Of a stretch of 22,108 nucleotides of DNA, positions 14,711 to 20,029 are shown piece after piece. The position numbers were made by a program, and so were the translations under genes. Position 1 is the first letter of the stretch; each line of letters starts with the position of its first letter. This DNA comes from a virus. Below the pieces are notes generated by a model. It did not search any database. It was given only the letters and a program-made list of their open reading frames with translations, and had not been told where the DNA came from. The DNA lies in the IMG/VR virus record IMGVR_UViG_3300046006_001824, positions 1 through 22,108 of that record. One strand, 5' to 3'.

Positions 14711-15176
14711 GGAGATTACGAAGTTTCTCAAAACTATACATGATGCTGGCCTTAGATGTTTCTACCCTAATTTTAGCAATGTTTAATTTAGTGTACAAAA
14801 AATCTGCCCTATCTAAATTCTTCTTTTTTAGGCTTTGAACAGCATGTTGTCTTAACAGGTCTACTTCAAAAGACATATACCCATATTCTTGATCTAACTG
14901 ATAAAATCGCTGTTCCGTTAACTTGCCCAGTGCTAATGAATTAGCAATTAGTGCAGCAGTTTGTGGAAGATTAATTTTATCAATTACTGTATCACCATTT
15001 CTATTTTTAATAGAATAAAATCCATTTGTATTTTTTACAATAGAATAATTCTCTATCGAAACACTGCCATCGATATTCTTAGTTGGAATAGCAATGCCTC
15101 GTTGTTTAAGATCCTTCTTAACAATATCGGCAACTAACTTAAATTTTTTAAGAACTTGATCGGAGGTAGAAGACAT
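14706..15176 (-). CDS. Phage protein of unknown function, helical C-terminus
   Basis: The 156-aa protein begins with a helical, basic segment (DQVLKKFKLVADIVKKDLKQ), then a beta-rich part with short strands (SIENYSIVKNTNGFYSIKN). A long helical domain closes it (AALIANSLALGKLTEQRF, LLRQHAVQSLKKKNLDRAD, FLYTKLNIAKIRVETSK). I recall similar proteins as conserved unknowns in aquatic T4-like phages. No catalytic motif, signal or membrane segment is seen. AAGG lies 6 nt before the ATG. The start lies 29 nt inside the 3' end of the upstream gene, and the stop overlaps the late-box of the next gene. Confidence 0.7.
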   Translation of the reverse strand: MSSTSDQVLKKFKLVADIVKKDLKQRGIAIPTKNIDGSVSIENYSIVKNTNGFYSIKNRNGDTVIDKINLPQTAALIANSLALGKLTEQRFYQLDQEYGYMSFEVDLLRQHAVQSLKKKNLDRADFLYTKLNIAKIRVETSKASIMYSFEKLRNLH

Positions 15177-15369
15177 TTTTAACCTTATTAATTTGGGCGG
15201 CGTCTTTACTTATTTCGTATACACCCTTGCGTACAAGGTTTTGAGCTACCCAACCTGCGTGTTCATCTAGACTATTTTTTCCAACAGTATCTCCAAAATG
15301 ATTAACAAATGCTTGTTCTTCATTAGTTAGGTACACAGCGATGGATTCTACAATGTCGTTAATTTTCAT
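15148..15369 (-). CDS. 73-aa phage protein with a capsid-targeting-like N-terminus
   Basis: The protein starts MKINDIVESIAVYL. Its first eight residues end in I-V-E followed by Ser, like a T4 prohead-protease site at the end of a capsid-targeting sequence. The rest is short and helical (NEEQAFVNHFGDTVGKN, EHAGWVAQNLVRKGVYEI) with no enzyme motif. The ATG overlaps the stop of the upstream gene (ATGA), and its own end overlaps the next gene by 29 nt. It may be a small internal or head-associated protein; this rests on the N-terminus and the neighbours only. Confidence 0.65.
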   Translation of the reverse strand: MKINDIVESIAVYLTNEEQAFVNHFGDTVGKNSLDEHAGWVAQNLVRKGVYEISKDAAQINKVKNVFYLRSSS

Positions 15370-16142
15370 TTTATGTCTTTAGGATCTACAGTAATCGGAT
15401 AACCTAGAGTTTTAGTTGTGTCTAACTTAACTCCCTTGCCGCCGGGATTCGGCATTACTTTGACAGTTCCCCTGCCAGTGATGGGATCAGCAATAGTTTT
15501 GCCCGGCTGCATATAGGTTACGGGATTAGAGCCCGGAGTTATAGCAGGATCTAATGAACGTGCAGCAGCGGTCATTCCTAATTTACTCAACCCTGACTGA
15601 GCAAGATTTGCTGCAATCCCTTGATCAGGATCCATGTTCATGCCTTTCTTAAAACCTTGTGCAAGTCCACCTAAGAACCCGGGAGGTTTAGCTTGAGTAG
15701 CAGCAGGCGCACCTAGTGTAGGCGCACTTCTCATTATTCCTGGAGAAAGTTTTTGTGCAGCCGCAACCTGTGCAGCAGTTTGTGCTTTTTGCACAGTATT
15801 AACTGACTGACCAGGAACTTTTACATTGACATCAGTTGCCGCAGTTTTATCTTTTGCTGCCAATGGACTTTTGTCTGTTTGTTGTGCTTGTTGAGCAGTT
15901 TGTTGTTGTGTGCCAACTGGCTTAATAACAGGTTTAGGAACTCCAGGTGCCGCATATTGACCTATCATCTTATCAAGTGAAATATCAGTTGCAGGCTTAG
16001 AGTTATCTCGAAAAGGTAAATTTGCTAGACTTGACGTCTTTACTGCTTGATCTTTCTGAGCCCTTAACTGTGCTCTTAGCTGATCTTGGCTAAGGACAGG
16101 TGTGGGTAATCCCACTTCAAAAATGAGCTCACTAATTTTCAT
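15366..16142 (-). CDS. Disordered Ala/Gln/Pro-rich protein with a capsid-targeting-like N-terminus
   Basis: The 258-aa protein starts MKISELIFEVGLPTP. The nine residues before Val end in I-F-E, resembling the T4 internal-protein and Alt leaders cut by prohead protease gp21. The remainder is low complexity: Gln/Ala/Thr/Lys-rich around 75-130 (QQQTAQQAQQ), a Gly/Pro region, one possibly folded stretch (GFLGGLAQGFKKGMNMDPDQ, about 160-179), and a Pro/Gly/Thr-rich C-terminus. It has no cysteines and no enzyme motif. Such composition suits a protein packed in the head or a flexible linker. ATGA overlaps join it to both neighbours. Confidence 0.65.
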   Translation of the reverse strand: MKISELIFEVGLPTPVLSQDQLRAQLRAQKDQAVKTSSLANLPFRDNSKPATDISLDKMIGQYAAPGVPKPVIKPVGTQQQTAQQAQQTDKSPLAAKDKTAATDVNVKVPGQSVNTVQKAQTAAQVAAAQKLSPGIMRSAPTLGAPAATQAKPPGFLGGLAQGFKKGMNMDPDQGIAANLAQSGLSKLGMTAAARSLDPAITPGSNPVTYMQPGKTIADPITGRGTVKVMPNPGGKGVKLDTTKTLGYPITVDPKDIK

Positions 16143-16378
16143 CCTGGGAATTTAGTTAATATAATGATAAGAGTGCTTATCACACCGGCTACTACAGTAC
16201 CGGCAGTACCAATGAGAACTTTAATCATACTCATTTGACCTTTTTCAACTAGGTCGGCCAATGTTGAAACTTTTGTTTCAATATTACTTAATCTAGTCTC
16301 TAGCTGCTTATATCGCTCTGCACATAATTCAACATGCGCTTCGAGATTTTCTTTTTCAATTTCAGTTGTCTTAGACAT
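16139..16378 (-). CDS. Small coiled-coil protein with C-terminal membrane helix (XhlA/holin-like shape)
   Basis: From the chosen ATG at 16378 the protein is 79 aa. A charged coiled coil covers about 5-48 (KENLEAHVELCAERYKQLE, TRLSNIETKVSTLADLV), followed by one strong membrane helix at about 51-75 (MIKVLIGTAGTVVAGVIS, TLIIILT). This N-coil/C-membrane order is seen in XhlA-type haemolysin/holin accessory proteins of phages and in other small membrane anchors. An earlier in-frame ATG at 16402 exists, but AGGA sits 9 nt before 16378. It overlaps the upstream gene by 8 nt and the next gene by 4 nt. A lysis role is possible but not shown. Confidence 0.65.
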   Translation of the reverse strand: MSKTTEIEKENLEAHVELCAERYKQLETRLSNIETKVSTLADLVEKGQMSMIKVLIGTAGTVVAGVISTLIIILTKFPG

Positions 16379-16811
16379 TGGTGTTTCCTGGTTCGATATC
16401 AATTAAAGAAATTAATGTGTTGCACCAACCATTATCTCTTAATTCGAAGACCGCTTTAGATGTATTTATGGTCTCTTCTAACTTTTCAATTACGGGCACT
16501 TGATGTAGATCATTAATTAATAATCCCAACTTGCCAGTTTCATCTTCGTAACTTGTTGACCTATCGGTAGTAAATCTAAATGTCCATACATTGTGTTTAC
16601 CTTTGTGTTTTGTTCCAAATCCCATTGACTTAACATCAATTGATTCTACTTGAGGATTTTGGTCGTACTCAATAATGGCCCTGAGTCCAATGCATTGCAA
16701 TAGAGTAACCCAATTTCTGTATTGACTGTGTTCTTTGTCTAATCCTATTTTATGTCTCGAAATTCCCGAGTTGGTTATATCTATTAGAGTTTTAATTTCA
16801 ATGATTTCCAT
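16371..16811 (-). CDS. Phage protein of unknown function (DITNSGISRHK type)
   Basis: The 146-aa protein has a conserved-looking opening (IKTLIDITNSGISRHKIG), then a helix (WVTLLQCIGLRAII) and several strands (ESIDVKSMGFGTKHKG, VWTFRFTTDRS). A C-terminal alpha/beta part reads VIEKLEETINTSKAVFEL. I remember proteins with this ITN-G-SRHK opening as common unknowns in aquatic T4-like phages. No enzyme motif is evident. GTAGG lies before the ATG, and a CATAAATA late-box 18 nt upstream suggests late expression as the first gene of the unit running down to 13025. Confidence 0.7.
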   Translation of the reverse strand: MEIIEIKTLIDITNSGISRHKIGLDKEHSQYRNWVTLLQCIGLRAIIEYDQNPQVESIDVKSMGFGTKHKGKHNVWTFRFTTDRSTSYEDETGKLGLLINDLHQVPVIEKLEETINTSKAVFELRDNGWCNTLISLIDIEPGNTNV

Positions 16812-16828
16812 AAGTACCTACTTTATGA

Positions 16829-16836
16829 TATTTATG
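16829..16836 (-). promoter_or_regulatory. Late promoter CATAAATA
   Basis: CATAAATA on the minus strand is one mismatch from TATAAATA, with 17 nt between box and ATG at 16811. It lies immediately after the terminator of the preceding gene, so a fresh start of transcription is needed exactly here, which strengthens the call. Confidence 0.6.
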
Positions 16837-16839
16837 GTC

Positions 16840-16867
16840 AAAAAAAAGCCCCTGCGTAAGCAAGGGC
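16840..16867 (-). terminator. Rho-independent terminator after the gene at 16891-17301
   Basis: On the minus strand GCCCTTGC (16867-16860), loop TTAC and GCAGGGGC (16855-16848) form an 8-bp stem with one mismatch, followed by eight T (16847-16840). It starts 23 nt after the TAA of the 136-aa gene and would end a short single-gene transcript. Confidence 0.8.
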
Positions 16868-16890
16868 GTTTTAATGCGTAACTTAAAAAA

Positions 16891-17301
16891 TTAAGCGTTA
16901 GCAAACATTGGGAAGCCGGCTTTTACAACTACTGTAGCACTGCTCAAATCAACTGAGTTAACTGTACCAAGGGCAATAACTTCGTCTTCTAAGTGAACTG
17001 CTAAAGCTTCGCTATTTGTACCGTCATAAGTGTCGTTACCATACTCGCCTTCAACTAATACGTCAAACATACGGCCTGCACCAGTACCGTTAGTTCTTAG
17101 TGCGCTTACACCAACGACTGTTACTCTACGTGCTAGAGCTGTTAGAATAGCTTGATATGCGCCAGCTGGGCCCATGTTAGCTGTTGCTAAGTTAGTTGCT
17201 GCAACAATGTCAACTGTAAAACAGTTTAGAGTTGCGCCGCTGAATGTACGACCGCGTGTTGCGTCGATTACTGGATTGATTTTTGTGATTCCACCTGACA
17301 T
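16891..17301 (-). CDS. Small, probably abundant virion protein, unknown function
   Basis: The 136-aa protein (MSGGITKINPVIDATRG) is Ala/Val/Thr/Gly-rich with alternating strands, resembling a small beta-rich coat or decoration protein. It has no charged clusters or enzyme motif. Recognisable segments are GRTFSGATLNCFTVDIVA, LARRVTVVGVSAL and EGEYGNDTYDGTNSEAL. The single-gene unit is well marked: a late-box and 5' hairpin before it, AGGAG 7 nt before the ATG, and a hairpin terminator after it, which suggests high late expression. I recall very similar proteins in many aquatic phages as unknowns. A capsid or tail accessory role is inference. Confidence 0.72.
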   Translation of the reverse strand: MSGGITKINPVIDATRGRTFSGATLNCFTVDIVAATNLATANMGPAGAYQAILTALARRVTVVGVSALRTNGTGAGRMFDVLVEGEYGNDTYDGTNSEALAVHLEDEVIALGTVNSVDLSSATVVVKAGFPMFANA

Positions 17302-17356
17302 AATATTCTCCTATTTTGTGTCATACCCCTTTGGGGCTATTGTACAATTATTTAGC
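17302..17356 (-). promoter_or_regulatory. Late promoter and hairpin leader of the 136-aa gene
   Basis: On the minus strand GCTAAATA (17356-17349) is a late-box variant, overlapping nothing else. After it come a perfect 10-bp palindrome ATTGTACAAT (17348-17339) and a hairpin CCCC/GGGG with loop AAA (17336-17326). The leader ends with AGGAG before the ATG at 17301. A hairpin close to the RNA 5' end would protect the message. The layout matches the leaders at 17783-17842 and 18724-18792. Confidence 0.55.
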
Positions 17357-17363
17357 CAGATTG

Positions 17364-17387
17364 AAAAAAAATACCCAATATGGGTAT
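17364..17387 (-). terminator. Rho-independent terminator after the 98-aa gene
   Basis: On the minus strand ATACCC (17387-17382), a short loop and GGGTAT (17376-17371) form a 6-bp stem followed by eight T (17371-17364). It begins within 6 nt of the TGA of the gene at 17391-17687 and separates it from the late promoter of the next gene. Confidence 0.8.
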
Positions 17388-17390
17388 AAA

Positions 17391-17687
17391 TCAATCTTCT
17401 TTGAGATCACCTTCTACAATCTTAAGACCTTTAACAGTTTCTTTATTATCGCGAAGTTTACGTATGCTACGAGTGAATTTAGCGGGATCAGCGGCTTTTA
17501 TACTGTTAATAAAACGTCTTTCGAGTTCGTATGCAGTTTCCGGATCGAAATTTTCTTTTATAAGATCTAAAAGGTTAATGGCGCTATTGATCACATGTGT
17601 GGCCCTAGCTTCTACAATTAGTTCTCCATCGCGCTTAACGGCAATGTCATTCAATTCTTCTAATAGGCTTTTAGTCTTACGTTGCAC
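17391..17687 (-). CDS. Small helical phage protein of unknown function, GTG start
   Basis: The 98-aa protein is almost wholly helical and charged (RKTKSLLEELNDIAVKRD, ATHVINSAINLLDLIKENF, AYELERRFINSIKAADP). I remember close relatives as conserved unknowns in many aquatic T4-like phages. It has no cysteine and no enzyme motif. The start is GTG at 17687 with AAGGA 9 nt upstream; no ATG is available near the helix start. A late-box ends 18 nt before the start codon, so the leader would be only about 13 nt, with the ribosome site at its very 5' end. A terminator follows the stop, making a single-gene unit. Confidence 0.7.
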   Translation of the reverse strand: MQRKTKSLLEELNDIAVKRDGELIVEARATHVINSAINLLDLIKENFDPETAYELERRFINSIKAADPAKFTRSIRKLRDNKETVKGLKIVEGDLKED

Positions 17688-17705
17688 AGTGAAAAATCCT
17701 TTTTG

Positions 17706-17713
17706 TATTTATT
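17706..17713 (-). promoter_or_regulatory. Late promoter AATAAATA
   Basis: AATAAATA on the minus strand is one mismatch from the T4 late box. It lies 18 nt before the GTG at 17687, leaving AAAGGA at the start of the predicted RNA. It diverges from the plus-strand promoter at 17783-17793. Confidence 0.55.
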
Positions 17714-17782
17714 TCTATTGTTAAACAAGTATAACATTCTTTTTGGCAAAATAATACCTTGTTTTATCGTTGCAGTGCAACA

Positions 17783-17842
17783 TATAATAAATATTGTACT
17801 CAGTAGAAACCATGAGTACTACATTAACACACGGAGAATAAA
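17783..17842 (+). promoter_or_regulatory. Composite promoter and hairpin leader of the plus-strand cluster
   Basis: TATAAT (17783-17788) overlaps the late-box AATAAATA (17786-17793), and a weak TTGTTT lies 18 nt upstream of the TATAAT. Next comes a perfect 7-bp inverted repeat, GTACTCA (17796-17802) and TGAGTAC (17813-17819). The leader then reads ACATTAACACACGGAGAAT just before the ATG at 17843. The same order of parts, with a different stem sequence, precedes 18793. Confidence 0.6.
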
Positions 17843-18022
17843 ATGTTAAACACAATGATCGGATATATTCAAAAGATGTACAACGATGTCAAAAAGCCAG
17901 TGACCTATGGCACAGAATTAGAAACATACATTGTTTCTAAGAATCCACAGAATACCTACGATGTAGAAGCATTTGCTAGGGACTATGACTATAAAAACAA
18001 AACACAAGGATGGTCAATATGA
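17843..18022 (+). CDS. 59-aa small phage protein (possible DUF3563-like)
   Basis: The frame begins MLNTMIGYIQKMYND and ends DYKNKTQGWSI with a TGA overlapping the next ATG. The centre, GTELETYIVSKNPQNTYDVE (about 23-42), resembles the core of DUF3563-type small proteins (LE-x-YI-x5-P-x4-DVE) seen in proteobacteria and phages; the link is from memory and tentative. GGAG lies 8 nt before the ATG, and the strong hairpin leader suggests good expression. It starts the plus-strand cluster. Function is unknown. Confidence 0.68.
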   Translation: MLNTMIGYIQKMYNDVKKPVTYGTELETYIVSKNPQNTYDVEAFARDYDYKNKTQGWSI

Positions 18023-18141
18023 AATCAATATTAAACGCAATCTACGAATTCTTTGTAGAAATGGGCAAGGCTAAAGCAGCCACAGCATTGGCTCGTGCAG
18101 GCGACTACGAGTCAGCTAAACATATAATGACTAAAAAATAA
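18019..18141 (+). CDS. 40-aa small phage protein
   Basis: The frame reads MKSILNAIYEFFVEMGKAKA and continues as an Ala-rich amphipathic helix ending ARAGDYESAKHIMTKK. AAGGA lies 9 nt before the ATG, the ATG overlaps the previous stop, and the acetyltransferase ATG follows one nucleotide after its TAA, all typical of a genuine small gene. Small proteins with an ALARAGDYE-type helix-turn occur widely in phages, but I know no function. Confidence 0.62.
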   Translation: MKSILNAIYEFFVEMGKAKAATALARAGDYESAKHIMTKK

Positions 18142-18142
18142 A

Positions 18143-18715
18143 ATGTCACACCTAGTCTATAGGTTACCGTTATCCGACCTACATAGATATAAGACTCATT
18201 TAATGTGTCTTGACGAGCATAGTCGCTACCTTAGATTCGGGTACCACATAAAGACTGAAATTCTTCAAGATCTAGTTAATAACTGGTCAAAAGATGAGAA
18301 TAAACATATCATTTTCGCCATAGAAAATGAAAATTTAGACCTAGTAGGAGTAGGACACATTGCACTAAGCGATGGACCTGCAGAATTGGCGTTTTCAGTT
18401 CTTAAAGAATATCAAGGAAAAGGTATGGGCAACGAGCTAATGGCTCGCTGTATAGAATGGTGCCAGAATAGAGGAATAAAAACTGGCTGCATGGTATGCC
18501 TGTCCAGTAACACCACAATTAAACATCTAGCAAAGAAACACGGCATCTTGGTACAGGACGGCCCGGACACTTTGGCAGAGGTACATATTCCAGATCTCAA
18601 TATTGCCAGCGTATGGCATGAGGTGCTGGAGAACAATTTATCTACGTTGGATCACTTAGGAAAAGCTCAAAGAAAATTTGCCAGGATGGCCGCATTTCCT
18701 TTGCTCTTCAAGTGA
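18143..18715 (+). CDS. GNAT-family N-acetyltransferase
   Basis: The 190-aa protein has the GNAT fold pattern. Strands appear around IIFAIENENLDLVGVGHIAL (56-75) and AELAFSVLKEY (80-90). Next comes the acetyl-CoA pyrophosphate loop Q91-G-K-G-M-G96 and its helix NELMARCIEWCQNRG, then a second half with SSNTTIKHLAKKHGI. An added C-terminal segment of about 35 residues (residues 155-190) is helical and not part of the core. The substrate cannot be told; in phages it could be a small molecule, host protein or polymerase. It starts one nucleotide after the preceding small gene without its own ribosome site, so translation is coupled. Confidence 0.85.
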   Translation: MSHLVYRLPLSDLHRYKTHLMCLDEHSRYLRFGYHIKTEILQDLVNNWSKDENKHIIFAIENENLDLVGVGHIALSDGPAELAFSVLKEYQGKGMGNELMARCIEWCQNRGIKTGCMVCLSSNTTIKHLAKKHGILVQDGPDTLAEVHIPDLNIASVWHEVLENNLSTLDHLGKAQRKFARMAAFPLLFK

Positions 18716-18723
18716 CATTACTA

Positions 18724-18792
18724 TATAATAAATACTTAGACAGCAAAATTAGTTGCTGTTTATACACAGACATTACACACAAGGAGAATTAT
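18724..18792 (+). promoter_or_regulatory. Composite promoter and hairpin leader of the 97-aa gene
   Basis: TATAAT (18724-18729), with TTGCTC 17 nt upstream (18701-18706), overlaps the late-box AATAAATA (18727-18734). A hairpin CAGCAA/TTGCTG (18741-18746 and 18753-18758) sits at the predicted 5' end of late RNA. The leader closes with ACATTACACACAAGGAGAAT before the ATG at 18793. This is the same architecture as at 17783-17842. Confidence 0.6.
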
Positions 18793-19086
18793 ATGTCAAA
18801 TTTTGAAACACCAAAGCTACCGGAAGTTAAATTTAATAAGAACGGATATGAAATCCGCACAGACATCTTGGGCATGGCTAAAAGCCTAGTACAAGATGAC
18901 TTCCATGCTAAATTCCAAGGATGGGAATTGACTGCTACTCGTGATGAGAAGACTGGTCAAATTGTTAACACAGTGCAGATGCCAGAGTTTCCGGGACTTG
19001 AAAAGGTTCTAGAGACAGCTGAAAAGATGTATGGTTTCGTTAATCAAGGTGTTAACAATATTAGTAAATCATCTACTAAGAAATAA
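18793..19086 (+). CDS. 97-aa conserved-looking phage protein of unknown function
   Basis: The protein has a central segment KNGYEIRTDILGMAKSLVQ and then FHAKFQGWELTATRDEK, followed by MPEFPGLEKVLETAEKMYGF. I remember this pattern as very common in cyanophages and other aquatic T4-like phages, always as an unknown. No enzyme motif or membrane segment is seen. The frame is open back to a GTG at 18712, but the ATG at 18793 is right: it has AAGGAG 8 nt upstream and follows a leader with late promoter and hairpin. A bidirectional terminator lies 30 nt after its stop. Strong signals at both ends suggest a highly expressed late gene. Confidence 0.75.
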   Translation: MSNFETPKLPEVKFNKNGYEIRTDILGMAKSLVQDDFHAKFQGWELTATRDEKTGQIVNTVQMPEFPGLEKVLETAEKMYGFVNQGVNNISKSSTKK

Positions 19087-19115
19087 TAATAATATATTAG
19101 GTGCATAGCACACTT

Positions 19116-19139
19116 AAAAGGGCCTTACTAGGCCCTTTT
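19116..19139. terminator. Bidirectional rho-independent terminator
   Basis: AAAAGGGCC (19116-19124) and GGCCCTTTT (19131-19139) form a perfect 9-bp stem around a 6-nt loop, with A and T runs on both sides. It separates the plus-strand gene ending at 19086 from the convergent metallopeptidase gene, whose TAA (19140-19138) lies in its edge. Either strand can be ended here. Confidence 0.9.
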
Positions 19140-19560
19140 ATTTTGACAGCGGTAATTCTACGCGGTCGATGAATAGATACTGGGGATTAGCTTTGTTAAA
19201 ATGTCTCATTATTACGCCAGCTAGTTCATGTGCTTGATTTTCTTGCGGACTGCCTGTCTCTCCGCTATGCGGCCCTAATTCGTCGTTTATGTCCTGTCTA
19301 TAATGGACTAGCTCGTGGGCAAGTGTTCTTAAAATATCAATAGGGTGTCTGTTTAATATTGCTAAAGTAATATCTTGTTCTTCGCTATTGTAGCGGCCGA
19401 ACGTAGGTTGTTCATCATCTGTAACTGTACCTACTAATTTAATTTTAGGAAGTTGATCTAAGGTTAATTCTTCTTTAGCCAAAGGTAGAAAATCCTCTAA
19501 CATATCAATTAGATTGAATTTTTTGCTAGTGGATTCTGTTAAGAGTTCTAATACCTTCAT
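19138..19560 (-). CDS. HExxH metallopeptidase-like protein with capsid-targeting-like N-terminus
   Basis: The 140-aa protein carries the zinc-peptidase signature H82-E-L-V-H86 (LRTLAHELVHYRQD), followed about 20 residues later by ENQAHELAG, where E107 or E112 could be the third zinc ligand. QPTFGRYNSEEQDITLAI forms the edge-strand region before it. The protein is small for a peptidase, and no signal peptide is seen. Its start MKVLELLTES looks like a T4-type capsid-targeting sequence ending in L-T-E before Ser. If so, the enzyme is packed in the head and delivered with DNA, or acts during head maturation. No ribosome site precedes the ATG; a late-box-like octamer ends 6 nt upstream. Confidence 0.75.
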   Translation of the reverse strand: MKVLELLTESTSKKFNLIDMLEDFLPLAKEELTLDQLPKIKLVGTVTDDEQPTFGRYNSEEQDITLAILNRHPIDILRTLAHELVHYRQDINDELGPHSGETGSPQENQAHELAGVIMRHFNKANPQYLFIDRVELPLSK

Positions 19561-19566
19561 ATGTAG

Positions 19567-19574
19567 TATTTAGT
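19567..19574 (-). promoter_or_regulatory. Late-box-like octamer before the metallopeptidase
   Basis: ACTAAATA on the minus strand ends 6 nt before the ATG at 19560. The 15-nt string CACTAAATACTACAT is identical to that at 14696-14710. RNA from it would begin within about one base of the start codon, so the message may be leaderless. Confidence 0.42.
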
Positions 19575-19680
19575 GCTGGTTACTTTCTCCAGCGCACACT
19601 GACGGGGTGCAGTCTTATTCATCCGGACGCCTGGGCCGAAGCCCTACCGTTACATCGACGGAACCTAAGGTAGGTGTTCT
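19573..19680 (-). ncRNA. GC-rich structured intergenic element, strand uncertain
   Basis: This stretch between two minus-strand genes is clearly more GC-rich than its surroundings and folds well. GTGCTGG (19573-19579) pairs with CCAGCGCAC (19589-19597) with a 2-nt bulge. GGGC (19633-19636) and GCCC (19641-19644) close a tetraloop that reads UUCG on the minus strand. TACC-GTT (19645-19651) pairs with AAC (19662-19664) and GGTA (19669-19672) around a CTAA bulge. It contains no convincing gene. It could be a regulatory leader of the metallopeptidase, an intercistronic processing element or a separate small RNA. The minus strand is preferred because both flanking genes and the stable UUCG loop are on it. 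Confidence 0.4.
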
Positions 19681-20010
19681 TTATGCCCACGGTGAATCAA
19701 TAGTGATTACCGGAGGATTTAATTTTAGATCAATTTGTCTAGCAACTTCTGCTTCGGCCATTGCACGATCAACACCGTTAGCCCATACCCAACTAATAAC
19801 CTGTTCTTCTGTAAGATCGTCGAACTGACTAAATTCAGTTCCGGATGGCCAGATATCAGCAAATCCTTCAGTAGTACCAGTGTGCGTTACACTACCTACC
19901 GTTAAGGTTCCGTTTACGCTATACCATACTTTGCTAATAAATTTCTCAATTCCGTAGTGGCCTGGGAGACATTCGACTTTATCTGCTTTCCAAGAAATGT
20001 TAATACTCAT
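19681..20010 (-). CDS. 109-aa phage protein of unknown function, beta-rich N-terminus
   Basis: The protein starts MSINISWKADKVECLPGHYG and shows a beta-rich first half (KVWYSVNGTLTVGSVTHTG), then a helical segment FDDLTEEQVISWVWANGVDR followed by AMAEAEVARQIDLKLNPPV. I remember this order, a beta sheet followed by LTEE-VI-WV and a helix ending in a short Pro tail, from small proteins in many phages of different types; no proven role is known to me. AAAGGA lies 8 nt before the ATG, and a perfect TATAAATA late-box lies 19 nt upstream. It is probably a virion or late accessory protein. Confidence 0.72.
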   Translation of the reverse strand: MSINISWKADKVECLPGHYGIEKFISKVWYSVNGTLTVGSVTHTGTTEGFADIWPSGTEFSQFDDLTEEQVISWVWANGVDRAMAEAEVARQIDLKLNPPVITIDSPWA

Positions 20011-20029
20011 AGTAATTCCTTTAACCCAA

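Noticed and set aside
18712-18792. N-terminal extension of the 97-aa protein from a GTG at 18712
   Set aside because: It would cover the late promoter and hairpin leader; the ATG at 18793 has AAGGAG and the usual protein start.
19561-19680. tRNA gene in the GC-rich gap
   Set aside because: No cloverleaf with a T-loop GTTCRA, proper anticodon arm and 7-bp acceptor could be drawn on either strand.
19607-19828. Plus-strand open frame covering the GC-rich element
   Set aside because: It runs antisense into the 109-aa gene, has no ribosome site or promoter, and its Ser/Thr/Arg content looks accidental.
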